Shown: positions 26,423 through 34,554 of the stretch, in pieces | Numbering within the stretch: position 1 is the first letter of the stretch | Layout of the letters: the number at the start of each line of letters is the position of its first letter | Assembly (NCBI RefSeq): GCF_009299795.1 | Contig: NZ_VIGP01000003.1 | Coordinates: 1-64,000 of the forward strand | DNA from: Brachybacterium subflavum | GTDB lineage: Bacteria; Actinomycetota; Actinomycetes; Actinomycetales; Dermabacteraceae | Length of the DNA: 64,000 bases | Direction: 5' to 3' | The notes under the pieces: generated by a model | The model's input: the letters and a program-made list of their open reading frames with translations, nothing else | Told to the model about the DNA's origin: nothing | The model's database searches: none | Position numbers and translations under genes: made by a program

Positions 26423-26474
26423 GGCCTATGTGCGACATCCGTGCGAAATGCTGCACGGATGTCGCGCATCGGCC
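26423..26474. repeat. Long imperfect palindrome (22-bp arms)
   Basis: Left arm 26423-26444 and right arm 26453-26474 pair at 20 of 22 positions across an eight-base loop (GAAATGCT). The core arm is CGACATCCGTGC. It is too long and lacks the position of an ordinary terminator for either neighbour. It resembles a REP-like or miniature mobile palindrome. Confidence 0.75.
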
Positions 26475-26554
26475 CTTCCAGGACGGAGCAGCTGGCTGGC
26501 GGCAGGACGGAGCTGGCAATATCGCCCGCCCCCAACCGCCCTGGCGCCCCGGCC

Positions 26555-26608
26555 ACCCGGCCACTCGGCACCCCGGCCACCCGGCACCCGGCCACTCGGC
26601 ACCCCGGC
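26555..26608. repeat. 23-bp direct repeat pair
   Basis: An identical 23-bp segment built on CCGGCCACTCGGCACC occurs at 26555-26577 and 26586-26608, within a run of CCCGGCCAC-like motifs just before the end of the trehalose gene. Confidence 0.65.
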
Positions 26609-26625
26609 AGCGATGCTGGTCGAAC

Positions 26626-28887
26626 TCACTCCTCGCCGGTGCGCAGCTCGAGCAGCCGCTCGAGGAGCTCGGCGACCGCGTCGGTGCCCTCGATCCGGAA
26701 GGCGGCCGCGGTGTCGCCGTCGCCCACCTTCACGCCCAGGTCGTCGTCCTCGAGGATGGCGAAGACGTTCTCGTCGGTGACGTCGTCCCCGAGGTAGAGG
26801 ACCGCGTCGGCCGCGGCGGCCCGGCCGAGCGCCCGCACGGCGGTGCCCTTGTGGGAGTCGACCACGGAGAACTCGACGACCTCCTTGCCCGGGGTGACGG
26901 TGACGTCCGGCAGGGAGCGCGCGAACTCGAGCGCGGCCTCGGTGGCGTTGCCCGCGCCGCGTCCCTTCGCGTTGCGCGTGTGCAGCACGGCGGAGGCGGG
27001 CTTGACCTCGACCTCCGCCCCCGGATGCTGGTCGGCGATGTGCTGGAGGCGGCGCGCGATGGAGTCGCGCAGGTTCTGCCGGGTCTCGTCCATGGTCATC
27101 GTGCCCGCGTCCATGACGTCGGCGTGCAGGTCCGAGGGCAGGGCGCCGACCTCGGCGCCGTGCGAGCCGACGAGGGCGACGGAGCTGGGCATGCCCGCGT
27201 GGTGCTGCAGATCCTCGAGCGCCCGCCCGGAGACGAGCGCGACGTTCACCCCGGACAGCTCGGTGAGCTCCCGGAGCGCGCCGATCGAGCGGGGATTCGC
27301 CTGCACCGCGTCGCGGTCGGCGACGATCGGCGCGAGCACGCCGTCGAAATCCGAGGCGACGAGGATGCGCGGGGTGTCCGCGAAGGCCTCGAGCGCCGCG
27401 TCGAGCCGGGCGGCATCCGGGGCCTCGCCTCCGGACAGACGGATGATCGGGGCCGACGGGGGAGCGGGCTCGCCGACGGCCTCGAGCCGGTCGAGGAAGT
27501 GCTTGGCCCAGGACTGCACGTCGTGGTCGAGGACCTGCCGGCGCAGGGAGGTCATCATCTCCTCCTGCTCCTCCTCGGGCATGCTCAGCGCACGCAGCGC
27601 CGCGGACTTCAGCTCGTCGATGTCGTGCGGGTTCACCAGCAGCGCGGCGCGCAGCTCGTCGGCCGCGCCCGCGAACTCGGAGAGCACCAGCACACCGCGC
27701 AGGTCGGGTCGCGAGGCCACGTACTCCTTGGCGACGAGGTTCATGCCGTCGCGCAGGGCGGTCACCAGCACCACGTCGGCCGCCATGTAGAGAGCGGTCA
27801 TGTCCCGTCGGTTGAAGGAACGGTGCAGGTAGGAGATGGCCGGGCGGCCGATGGGGGCGTGGTCGCCGTTGATGCGGCCGACGGTCAGCTCGACCTCGTC
27901 GCGCAGCTGCCGATAGGCGTCGACCCTCTCTCGCGAGGGCGTGGCGACCTGCACGAGGACGGTCTCGCGAGGGTCGATGGAGCCGTCGTTCAGCAGCTCG
28001 CCCCAGGCCTTGAGCCGGTGGCGGATGCCCTTGGTGTAGTCGAGCCGATCCACGCCCAGCACGACGTTCTCGGGGTCCCCCAGGTCGTGGCGCAGCTGGC
28101 GGGCGCGCTCCTTGATCTCGGGATCCTCGGTCAGCTCGGTGACGGCCTGGGTGTCGAGCGAGATCGGGAAGGTCCCGGCGATCACGTCGCGCGGTTCGAC
28201 CGCGCCGATCCCGGGCACGGTGACGGTGCGCTGGTCGACCTGGTAGCCGAGCAGGTGGCGCACCGATGCGAGGAAGTTCAGGGTGTCGCTCTCGCGCTGG
28301 AAGCCCACGAGGTCCGCGCCCAGCAGCCCGCGGAGCACCTGGTTGCGCTTGGGCAGCTGGCTGAACAGCTCGACGGGCGGGAAGGGGATGTGGTTGAAGA
28401 AGCCGATGCGGACGTCGGGCCGCTCGGAGCGGATCATCTCGGGCACGAGCTGGAGCTGGTAGTCGTGCACCCAGATCGTGCCGCCGGGCGCGGTCACGGC
28501 CGCGGCGGCCTTGGCGAAGCGGCGGTTCGCGCTCACGTAGGTGTCCCACCAGGTGCGGTGGTAGGCGGGGTCGACGATCACGTCGTGGTAGAGCGGCCAG
28601 AGGGTCGCGTTGGAGAACCCCTCGTAGTACTTCTCGATGTCGGTCGCGTCGAGGGAGACCGGGTACAGGTCCATGCCGTCGGCGCGGAACGGCTCGGGCG
28701 CCTCGCCCGGGGAGCCGGCCCAGCCCACCCAGGCGGCCGAGTCGACGTTCCGCATCACGCTCTCCATGGCGGTGACCAGACCGCCGGGACTCGTCACCCA
28801 CTCGGTGGCGCCGTCGGGAAGGGTCTTCGCGTCGACCGGGAGACGGTTGGCGACGACCACCAGATCGTGCAGTTCTTGCGATGCCAC
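26626..28887 (-). CDS. Bifunctional trehalose-6-phosphate synthase/phosphatase (OtsA-OtsB fusion)
   Basis: 753 residues. The GT20 synthase part (about 1-470) has VVVANRLPV, TIWVHDYQLQLVPEMI, GFFNHIPFPP, GVDRLDYTKGI and ALRDGMNLVAKEYV. A HAD phosphatase part (about 500-753) has the nucleophile motif SDFDGVLAPI (about 510), SGRALEDLQ, GSHGAEVG and GDDVTDENVF. The pair makes trehalose from UDP-glucose and glucose 6-phosphate in one polypeptide, for osmotic and stress protection. Both active sites look intact. AGGAGG lies upstream of the ATG. The 443-bp gap upstream (28888-29330) is shared with lysA. Confidence 0.92.
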   Translation of the reverse strand: MASQELHDLVVVANRLPVDAKTLPDGATEWVTSPGGLVTAMESVMRNVDSAAWVGWAGSPGEAPEPFRADGMDLYPVSLDATDIEKYYEGFSNATLWPLYHDVIVDPAYHRTWWDTYVSANRRFAKAAAAVTAPGGTIWVHDYQLQLVPEMIRSERPDVRIGFFNHIPFPPVELFSQLPKRNQVLRGLLGADLVGFQRESDTLNFLASVRHLLGYQVDQRTVTVPGIGAVEPRDVIAGTFPISLDTQAVTELTEDPEIKERARQLRHDLGDPENVVLGVDRLDYTKGIRHRLKAWGELLNDGSIDPRETVLVQVATPSRERVDAYRQLRDEVELTVGRINGDHAPIGRPAISYLHRSFNRRDMTALYMAADVVLVTALRDGMNLVAKEYVASRPDLRGVLVLSEFAGAADELRAALLVNPHDIDELKSAALRALSMPEEEQEEMMTSLRRQVLDHDVQSWAKHFLDRLEAVGEPAPPSAPIIRLSGGEAPDAARLDAALEAFADTPRILVASDFDGVLAPIVADRDAVQANPRSIGALRELTELSGVNVALVSGRALEDLQHHAGMPSSVALVGSHGAEVGALPSDLHADVMDAGTMTMDETRQNLRDSIARRLQHIADQHPGAEVEVKPASAVLHTRNAKGRGAGNATEAALEFARSLPDVTVTPGKEVVEFSVVDSHKGTAVRALGRAAAADAVLYLGDDVTDENVFAILEDDDLGVKVGDGDTAAAFRIEGTDAVAELLERLLELRTGEE

Positions 28888-29246
28888 AGGGGCCTCCTGA
28901 CATGGGGGGACGACACCGTCAGGCTATCAAGTGAGAGGGGTCACGAAGACCTCGCGATGCGCGTCGTGATCTCCCGCCGGGGCGCCCTCCGTGACCGCGC
29001 CTGGGCCTCGCCATATGCCTCGCCACCAGCATCTATGAGTGCATGAAGGGATGCGCGGACCTCTCCTCGCCGCCCGGTGCGCACCCGGCGTGCAGAGGGC
29101 GGGAGGGGCCCTGGCGGCAGGCGCGCACCGCGGCACGGGTGCGCGGCTCCTCACTGCGTGGACACGGCCAGCGAGCGGGCGACCGCGCCGCATAGTGTTC
29201 CTCCTCGGGACCGTGCCCGCGTTCGCGCGGGGGCGCGGGCCCCGGG

Positions 29247-29267
29247 GGTCGGCCGGAGCGGCCGACC
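29247..29267 (+). other. Perfect hairpin in the lysA leader
   Basis: GGTCGGCCG (29247-29255), GAG loop, CGGCCGACC (29259-29267). It is followed at 29273-29315 by a run of CCCGAC-type hexamers that leads to the AGGAGG of lysA. It could be an attenuator or simply local low complexity. No riboswitch was recognised. The rest of the 28888-29330 gap shows no gene. Confidence 0.35.
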
Positions 29268-29330
29268 GCCCCGCACCCCGACCCCGACGCCCGACCCCGA
29301 CCCGACGTCCGACCCAGGAGGCCACGCGCG

Positions 29331-30743
29331 ATGCGAGCCCACGAAGCAGGAGCACTGCACGGCAACGACGCCGCGCCCACCTGGCTGCCCTTTCCCGCCG
29401 ATGTCAACGCCCTGATCCCGGGACTCTGGTCGAGCACGTGCGTGCGCGATGCGGACGGCGCCCTGGAGGTCGGCGGCGTGAGCGTCCGGACGCTCGCCGA
29501 GGAGGTCGGCACACCCGCCTTCGTGCTGGACGAGGACGACTTCCGCGAGCGCGCCCGCGCCTTCCGCGACGCCTTCACCACGGCCTTCGCTCCGCATGCC
29601 GGGGCTGACGTCTACTACGCGGGCAAGGCGTTCCTCTGCGGCGCCGTCGCCCGCTGGGTCGAGGAGGACGGCCTGGGCCTGGACGTGTGCACCGGCGGCG
29701 AGCTCGCCGTCGCCCTGCGCGCGGGCTTCCCGACCGACCGGATGGCCCTGCACGGCAACAACAAGTCGGACCGCGAGATCGCCCGGGCGCTCGAGGCAGG
29801 CGTCGGCCGCATCGTCATCGACTCCCTGGCAGAGATCCGGCAGGCGGCCCGAGTGGCGTCGGAGCTGGGCGTGAGCGCGCACGTGATGCTCCGGGTGACC
29901 ACGGGCGTCGAGGCGCACACCCACGAGTTCATCGCGACTGCGCACGAGGACCAGAAGTTCGGCCTCTCGATCACCTCCGGCGACGCCCTGACGGCCGTGC
30001 GCGAGGTCCTCGAGACCCCCGAGCTGGACCTCGTCGGGCTGCACTCGCACATCGGCTCCCAGATCTTCGACGTCGGCGGCTTCGAGGTCGCCGCCCGCCG
30101 CGTCCTCGACCTCGTCGCCCAGGTCCGCGAGGAGCTCGGGCACACGATCGCGCACCTCGACCTCGGCGGCGGATTCGGCGTCATGTACAACACGCAGCAC
30201 ACGCCCTCGACGCCAGAGGGCCTCGCGAGCGGCATCGCCGCGATCATCGCGAAGGAGTGCCACGAGCTCGAGCTCGAGGTCCCGCATGTGGCGTTCGAGC
30301 CCGGACGCGCGATCGCCGGACCCTCGACCCAGACCCTCTACACGGTGGGCACCGTGAAGGACGTGCGATTGGGCGGTCCGCACCACCGGGTGTACGTCTC
30401 GGTCGACGGCGGCATGAGCGACAACGTGCGCACGGCCCTCTACGACGCCGACTACTCATGCCTGCTCGCCGGCCGCGTCTCCGACGCCCCGCCCGAGGTG
30501 GTGCGCGTGGTCGGCAAGCACTGCGAGAGCGGCGACATCGTGGTCAAGGACGAGTATCTGCCCGCCGACGTGCAGCGCGGGGACCTCGTCTCGGTGCCCG
30601 TGACCGGCGCCTACTGCTACTCGCTGGCCTCGAACTACAACCACGTGCCGCGGCCCCCGGTGGTCGCGGTGAAGGACGGCCGCTGGCGCACGCTCGTGCG
30701 TCGCGAGAGCGAGGAGGACCTGCTCGCCCTCGACGTCGGCTGA
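29331..30743 (+). CDS. lysA: Diaminopimelate decarboxylase
   Basis: 470 residues. A PLP-dependent fold III decarboxylase that converts meso-diaminopimelate to lysine. The PLP Lys is in DVYYAGKAF (about 98). Other signatures are GLGLDVCTGGELAVALRAG, LHSHIGSQIFD, HLDLGGGFGV, FEPGRAIAGP and the C-terminal KHCESGDIV and SVPVTGAYCYSLASNYN. ATG 29331 follows AGGAGG. It is the first of the lysA-hom-thrC-thrB group; argS, its frequent upstream neighbour, is not here. Confidence 0.95.
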   Translation: MRAHEAGALHGNDAAPTWLPFPADVNALIPGLWSSTCVRDADGALEVGGVSVRTLAEEVGTPAFVLDEDDFRERARAFRDAFTTAFAPHAGADVYYAGKAFLCGAVARWVEEDGLGLDVCTGGELAVALRAGFPTDRMALHGNNKSDREIARALEAGVGRIVIDSLAEIRQAARVASELGVSAHVMLRVTTGVEAHTHEFIATAHEDQKFGLSITSGDALTAVREVLETPELDLVGLHSHIGSQIFDVGGFEVAARRVLDLVAQVREELGHTIAHLDLGGGFGVMYNTQHTPSTPEGLASGIAAIIAKECHELELEVPHVAFEPGRAIAGPSTQTLYTVGTVKDVRLGGPHHRVYVSVDGGMSDNVRTALYDADYSCLLAGRVSDAPPEVVRVVGKHCESGDIVVKDEYLPADVQRGDLVSVPVTGAYCYSLASNYNHVPRPPVVAVKDGRWRTLVRRESEEDLLALDVG

Positions 30744-30908
30744 GGGGAGCGCCCCGCCACGGGCGCCCCGCGCACGACGCATACGGACACATGGCGACGC
30801 GTTCGCGTCCCGGAGTTGGATACAGTTTCCTGAGCCCGCGGGGCCCTCAACCCCGCTGGCCACGCTGGAATCGCCCGTCGTCGCCCGGATTCTGCGGAAG
30901 GACCACTG

Positions 30909-32234
30909 ATGACTGATCCCCTGCCCGACCACGCCCCGCTGCGGGTCGCCGTGCTCGGCGCCGGCACCGTCGGAGCCGACGTGCTGCGCGTCATCGGCAC
31001 CAGCGGAGACGAGCTCGCGCACCGCATCGGCGCGCCGCTCGAGGTCACGGGCATCGCCGTGACGGACCTCGAGAAGGACCGCGGGGAGCACGTGGACACG
31101 TCCCTGCTCACCGATGATCCGGCCTCCGCGATCGCGGGCGCGGACATCGTCGTCGAGCTGATGGGCGGCATCGAGCCCGCGCGCACCCTGCTGCTCGAGG
31201 CCATGAGCAACGGCGCGAGCGTCGTGACCGCGAACAAGGCCCTGCTCGCGCAGGACGGCGTCGCCCTCTACGAGGCGGCCGACGCGAACGGCGTGGACCT
31301 GCACTTCGAGGCGGCCGTCGCCGGTGCGATCCCGCTGGTGCGACCGATCCGCGAGTCGCTCGCGGGCGACCGCATCGGCAAGGTGCTCGGCATCGTCAAC
31401 GGCACCACGAACTACGTGCTCGACGCGATGGCCCGCACCGGCGCCTCCTTCGACGACGCGCTCGCGAGCGCCCAGGAGCTCGGGTACGCCGAGGCGGACC
31501 CGACGGCAGACGTCGAGGGCCACGACGCCGCCGCGAAGGCCTCCATCCTCGCGTCCCTCGCCTTCCACACCCGCGTGGGCATGCAGGACGTGCACTGCGA
31601 GGGCATCACGACGGTCACCGCCGCGGACATCGCCGCCGCCTCCCGCATGGGGCGCACGATCAAGCTGCTCTCGATCGTCGAGCGGGTCGAGGAGGAGGGC
31701 GAGGAGCGCGTCTCCGCGCGCGTCTACCCGGCGATGCTGCCCGACAGCCACCCGCTCGCCTCGGTGTCCGAGGCGTACAACGCGGTGTTCGTCGAGGCCG
31801 AGGCCGCCGGCTCCCTCATGTTCTACGGGCAGGGCGCGGGCGGCGCGCCGACGGCGTCCGCGGTCCTGGGCGACCTCGTGACCGTCGCCCGACAGCGCGT
31901 GCACGGCGGCGTGGGCCCGCGCGAGTCGCGCTACGCGGACCTCGGGATCATCCCGGTCGACGCGCTGCGCAACGCCTTCTACGTCTCCCTCACCGTGCAG
32001 GACAAGCCCGGCGTGCTCGCCGAGGTCGCCGGCACCCTGTCCTCCCACGGCATCTCGATCTCGACGATCCATCAGGAGACGGAGCCGGCCGAGGAGGGCG
32101 AGCCCGAGCGCGCGCGCATCGGCATCGCCACCTACCGGGCGCTCGAGTCCGCGATGGACTCCGCCCTGGACGACCTGGACAGCTCCGGGGCCGTCCTCAC
32201 GATCGATTCCGTGATCCGCCTCGAAGGAGAATGA
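30909..32234 (+). CDS. hom: Homoserine dehydrogenase
   Basis: 441 residues. An NAD(P)-binding domain ([17 protein letters not shown]), the family segment [20 protein letters not shown] with catalytic Lys region, [31 protein letters not shown], and a C-terminal ACT domain ([20 protein letters not shown]). The ACT domain normally confers threonine feedback inhibition. It reduces aspartate semialdehyde to homoserine. Four bases separate its stop from the thrC start. The 165-bp gap after lysA contains a TACAGT (30821-30826) that could be a -10. Confidence 0.95.
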   Translation: MTDPLPDHAPLRVAVLGAGTVGADVLRVIGTSGDELAHRIGAPLEVTGIAVTDLEKDRGEHVDTSLLTDDPASAIAGADIVVELMGGIEPARTLLLEAMSNGASVVTANKALLAQDGVALYEAADANGVDLHFEAAVAGAIPLVRPIRESLAGDRIGKVLGIVNGTTNYVLDAMARTGASFDDALASAQELGYAEADPTADVEGHDAAAKASILASLAFHTRVGMQDVHCEGITTVTAADIAAASRMGRTIKLLSIVERVEEEGEERVSARVYPAMLPDSHPLASVSEAYNAVFVEAEAAGSLMFYGQGAGGAPTASAVLGDLVTVARQRVHGGVGPRESRYADLGIIPVDALRNAFYVSLTVQDKPGVLAEVAGTLSSHGISISTIHQETEPAEEGEPERARIGIATYRALESAMDSALDDLDSSGAVLTIDSVIRLEGE

Positions 32235-32238
32235 CCCG

Positions 32239-33297
32239 ATGGCACACCAGTGGCGCGGCGTGCTCGCCGAGTACCGCGAGCACCTCCCGTTCTCCGACGA
32301 GGACACCCTGCTGACGCTGGGCGAGGGCGGCACGCCCCTCGTCCACTCGCCGACCCTCTCGCGCACGGTCGGGGCCGACGTCCACGTCAAGGTCGAGGGC
32401 ATGAACCCCACCGGCTCCTTCAAGGACCGCGGCATGGTCTCCGCGATGTCCCGGGCCGTGTCCGACGGCGCGAAGTCCGTGGTGTGCGCCTCGACGGGCA
32501 ACACCAGCGCCTCGGCCGCCGCCTACGCGACGCGCGCCGGGATCACGTGCGCCGTGCTGCTGCCGCAGGGCAAGATCGCCGCCGGCAAGCTCGCCCAGGC
32601 CGTCGTCCACGGTGCGAAGCTCATCCAGGTCGAGGGCAACTTCGACGACTGCCTCGAGATCGCCCGCAAGCTCGACGCCGCCCATCCCGTGGAGCTCGTG
32701 AACTCGGTGAACCCCTTCCGGCTCCAGGGCCAGAAGACGGGAGCCTTCGAGGTCTGCGACGCGCTCGGCGGGGCGCCGGACATCCACATCCTGCCCGTGG
32801 GCAACGCGGGGAACATCTCCGCCTACTGGATGGGGTACACCGAGTACCGCGACAAGGGCATCACCGGCTCCGCCCCCGCCATGTGGGGCTTCCAGGCGGA
32901 GGGCGCCGCGCCCTTCAAGGCCGGCCGCCCGATCACCGATCCCGAGACGGTCGCCACCGCGATCCGCATCGGCGCGCCCGCCTCCTGGAGCCTCGCGGTC
33001 GCGGCGCGCGACGACTCGGGCGGCCTGATCGACGCCGTCTCCGACGACCAGATACTCGATGCGCAGGCGCTGCTCGCGGGCGAGGTCGGCATCTTCGTCG
33101 AGCCCGCCTCGGCCGCGGGGGTCGCCGGTCTCCTCCAGCAGGCGGAGAAGGGGCTCGTGCCGCGCGGCGCGACCATCGCGATCACCGTCACCGGCAACGG
33201 GCTCAAGGACATCGACACCGCGCTGACCCGCCAGGACCTGACCCCGACCGTCATCCCGGTCGACGTCGAGGCCGCGGCCGACGCGATGGGGCTGTGA
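32239..33297 (+). CDS. thrC: Threonine synthase
   Basis: 352 residues. A PLP enzyme with the cofactor Lys in [11 protein letters not shown] (about 60), [17 protein letters not shown] and the phosphate-binding [15 protein letters not shown]. It makes threonine from O-phosphohomoserine. AGGAGA precedes ATG 32239. It sits between hom and thrB as in many actinobacteria. Confidence 0.95.
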   Translation: MAHQWRGVLAEYREHLPFSDEDTLLTLGEGGTPLVHSPTLSRTVGADVHVKVEGMNPTGSFKDRGMVSAMSRAVSDGAKSVVCASTGNTSASAAAYATRAGITCAVLLPQGKIAAGKLAQAVVHGAKLIQVEGNFDDCLEIARKLDAAHPVELVNSVNPFRLQGQKTGAFEVCDALGGAPDIHILPVGNAGNISAYWMGYTEYRDKGITGSAPAMWGFQAEGAAPFKAGRPITDPETVATAIRIGAPASWSLAVAARDDSGGLIDAVSDDQILDAQALLAGEVGIFVEPASAAGVAGLLQQAEKGLVPRGATIAITVTGNGLKDIDTALTRQDLTPTVIPVDVEAAADAMGL

Positions 33298-33307
33298 GCC
33301 GCCCGGC

Positions 33308-34285
33308 ATGAGGATCACCACCGAGCGCGTCGGCGTGCGCGTGCCCGCGACCAGCGCGAACCTGGGGCCGGGCTTCGACGCGCTGGGCCTCGCCCTGCAC
33401 CTCGTGGACGACCTCGAGCTCGAGGCCACCACCGGCCCGGTCGAGGTCACCGTCGAGGGGGAGGGTGCGGGAGACGTCCCCGCGGGGGAGGACCACCTCG
33501 TGGTGCGCGCCCTGCGCCGCGGTCTCGACCACGCGGGCGCCCCGCAGGCCGGGGTGCGCCTGCACTGCCGCAACCGGATCCCGCACGGACGCGGCCTGGG
33601 CTCGAGCGCGGCGGCGACCGTCGCCGGCCTCATGCTTGCGCGACTCCTGGTCTCCGAGCCGGAGGCCCTCGACGACCAGGTGCTGCTGGACCTGGCGACC
33701 GAGATGGAGGGCCACCCGGACAACGCCGCCCCGGCGCTGCTGGGTGGCGTGGTCCTCTCCTGGACGGACCGCGTCGGAGCCCGCGCGGAGCGCCTCGACC
33801 TCGCGGTGCCCGGCGGCCGGGCGCCGCGCGGAAGCCGGGCCGCGCAGAGCGGGAGCGGCGCCGCGCAGGAGCCCGCGATCCGCCCCGTCGTGCTCCTGCC
33901 GACGGCCCGGCTCGCCACGAGCGCGGCGCGCTCGCTGCTGCCCGAGACGGTGCCCCACGCCGACGCCGCCTTCAATGCGGCCCGGGCCGCTCTGCTCGTG
34001 CACGCGCTCACGAGCGACCCGTCGCTGCTGCTCCCCGCGACCGAGGACCGCCTGCACCAGGAGTACCGCGCCCCGGGCATGCCGCAGAGCGTCGAGCTCG
34101 TGCGCGTGCTGCGCAGCGAGGGGTACCCGGCCGTGATCTCCGGCGCGGGCCCGTCCGTGCTGGTCATCGACGGCGCGGGGCCCGAGCTCGCGCCGCTCGT
34201 GCGGCGCGTGGTCGACGATCCCCGGGCATGGCGCATCGCCCGTGTCGGACTCTCATCGAGCGGTGCGGAGCCTGTGGTACCTTGA
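33308..34285 (+). CDS. thrB: Homoserine kinase
   Basis: 325 residues. A GHMP kinase with VRVPATSANLGPGFDALGLA near the N-terminus, ATP-binding PHGRGLGSSAAATVAG (about 98) and the C-terminal VISGAGPSVLVI. It phosphorylates homoserine for ThrC. It lies 10 bp after thrC, so it is co-transcribed. An Ala/Gly/Arg-rich loop at about 175-190 (GGRAPRGSRAAQSG) is longer than usual. Confidence 0.93.
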   Translation: MRITTERVGVRVPATSANLGPGFDALGLALHLVDDLELEATTGPVEVTVEGEGAGDVPAGEDHLVVRALRRGLDHAGAPQAGVRLHCRNRIPHGRGLGSSAAATVAGLMLARLLVSEPEALDDQVLLDLATEMEGHPDNAAPALLGGVVLSWTDRVGARAERLDLAVPGGRAPRGSRAAQSGSGAAQEPAIRPVVLLPTARLATSAARSLLPETVPHADAAFNAARAALLVHALTSDPSLLLPATEDRLHQEYRAPGMPQSVELVRVLRSEGYPAVISGAGPSVLVIDGAGPELAPLVRRVVDDPRAWRIARVGLSSSGAEPVVP

Positions 34286-34554
34286 AGCCGCGTCCGACGA
34301 CGTGATCGGCCCGGCCCAGCGTCGGCGACCACGGCTCGGGGACTTCCGCACAGTGGGTGCAGAGAGGTCCTGGGCCAGGACGTACCCCAGAGAATCCCCG
34401 GCGACGCCGCGTTCGCGTGCTTCCGTGCGCTGTGCGCCACGGCCGCCCTCGGGGAGAGGACTGCCGCGAACCCCGCCGTCCACCGGCCCGGTCGCCGCGC
34501 AGCTCATGCACTCATCACGGACGCGCGCCGCGCGATCCACAGGAAGGAACCTGG

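Noticed and set aside
26131-26595. Minus-strand ORF containing RQDSNLRPSAPEADALS
   Set aside because: It is the antisense of tRNA-Arg, another classic false gene, extended through the repeat-rich gap.
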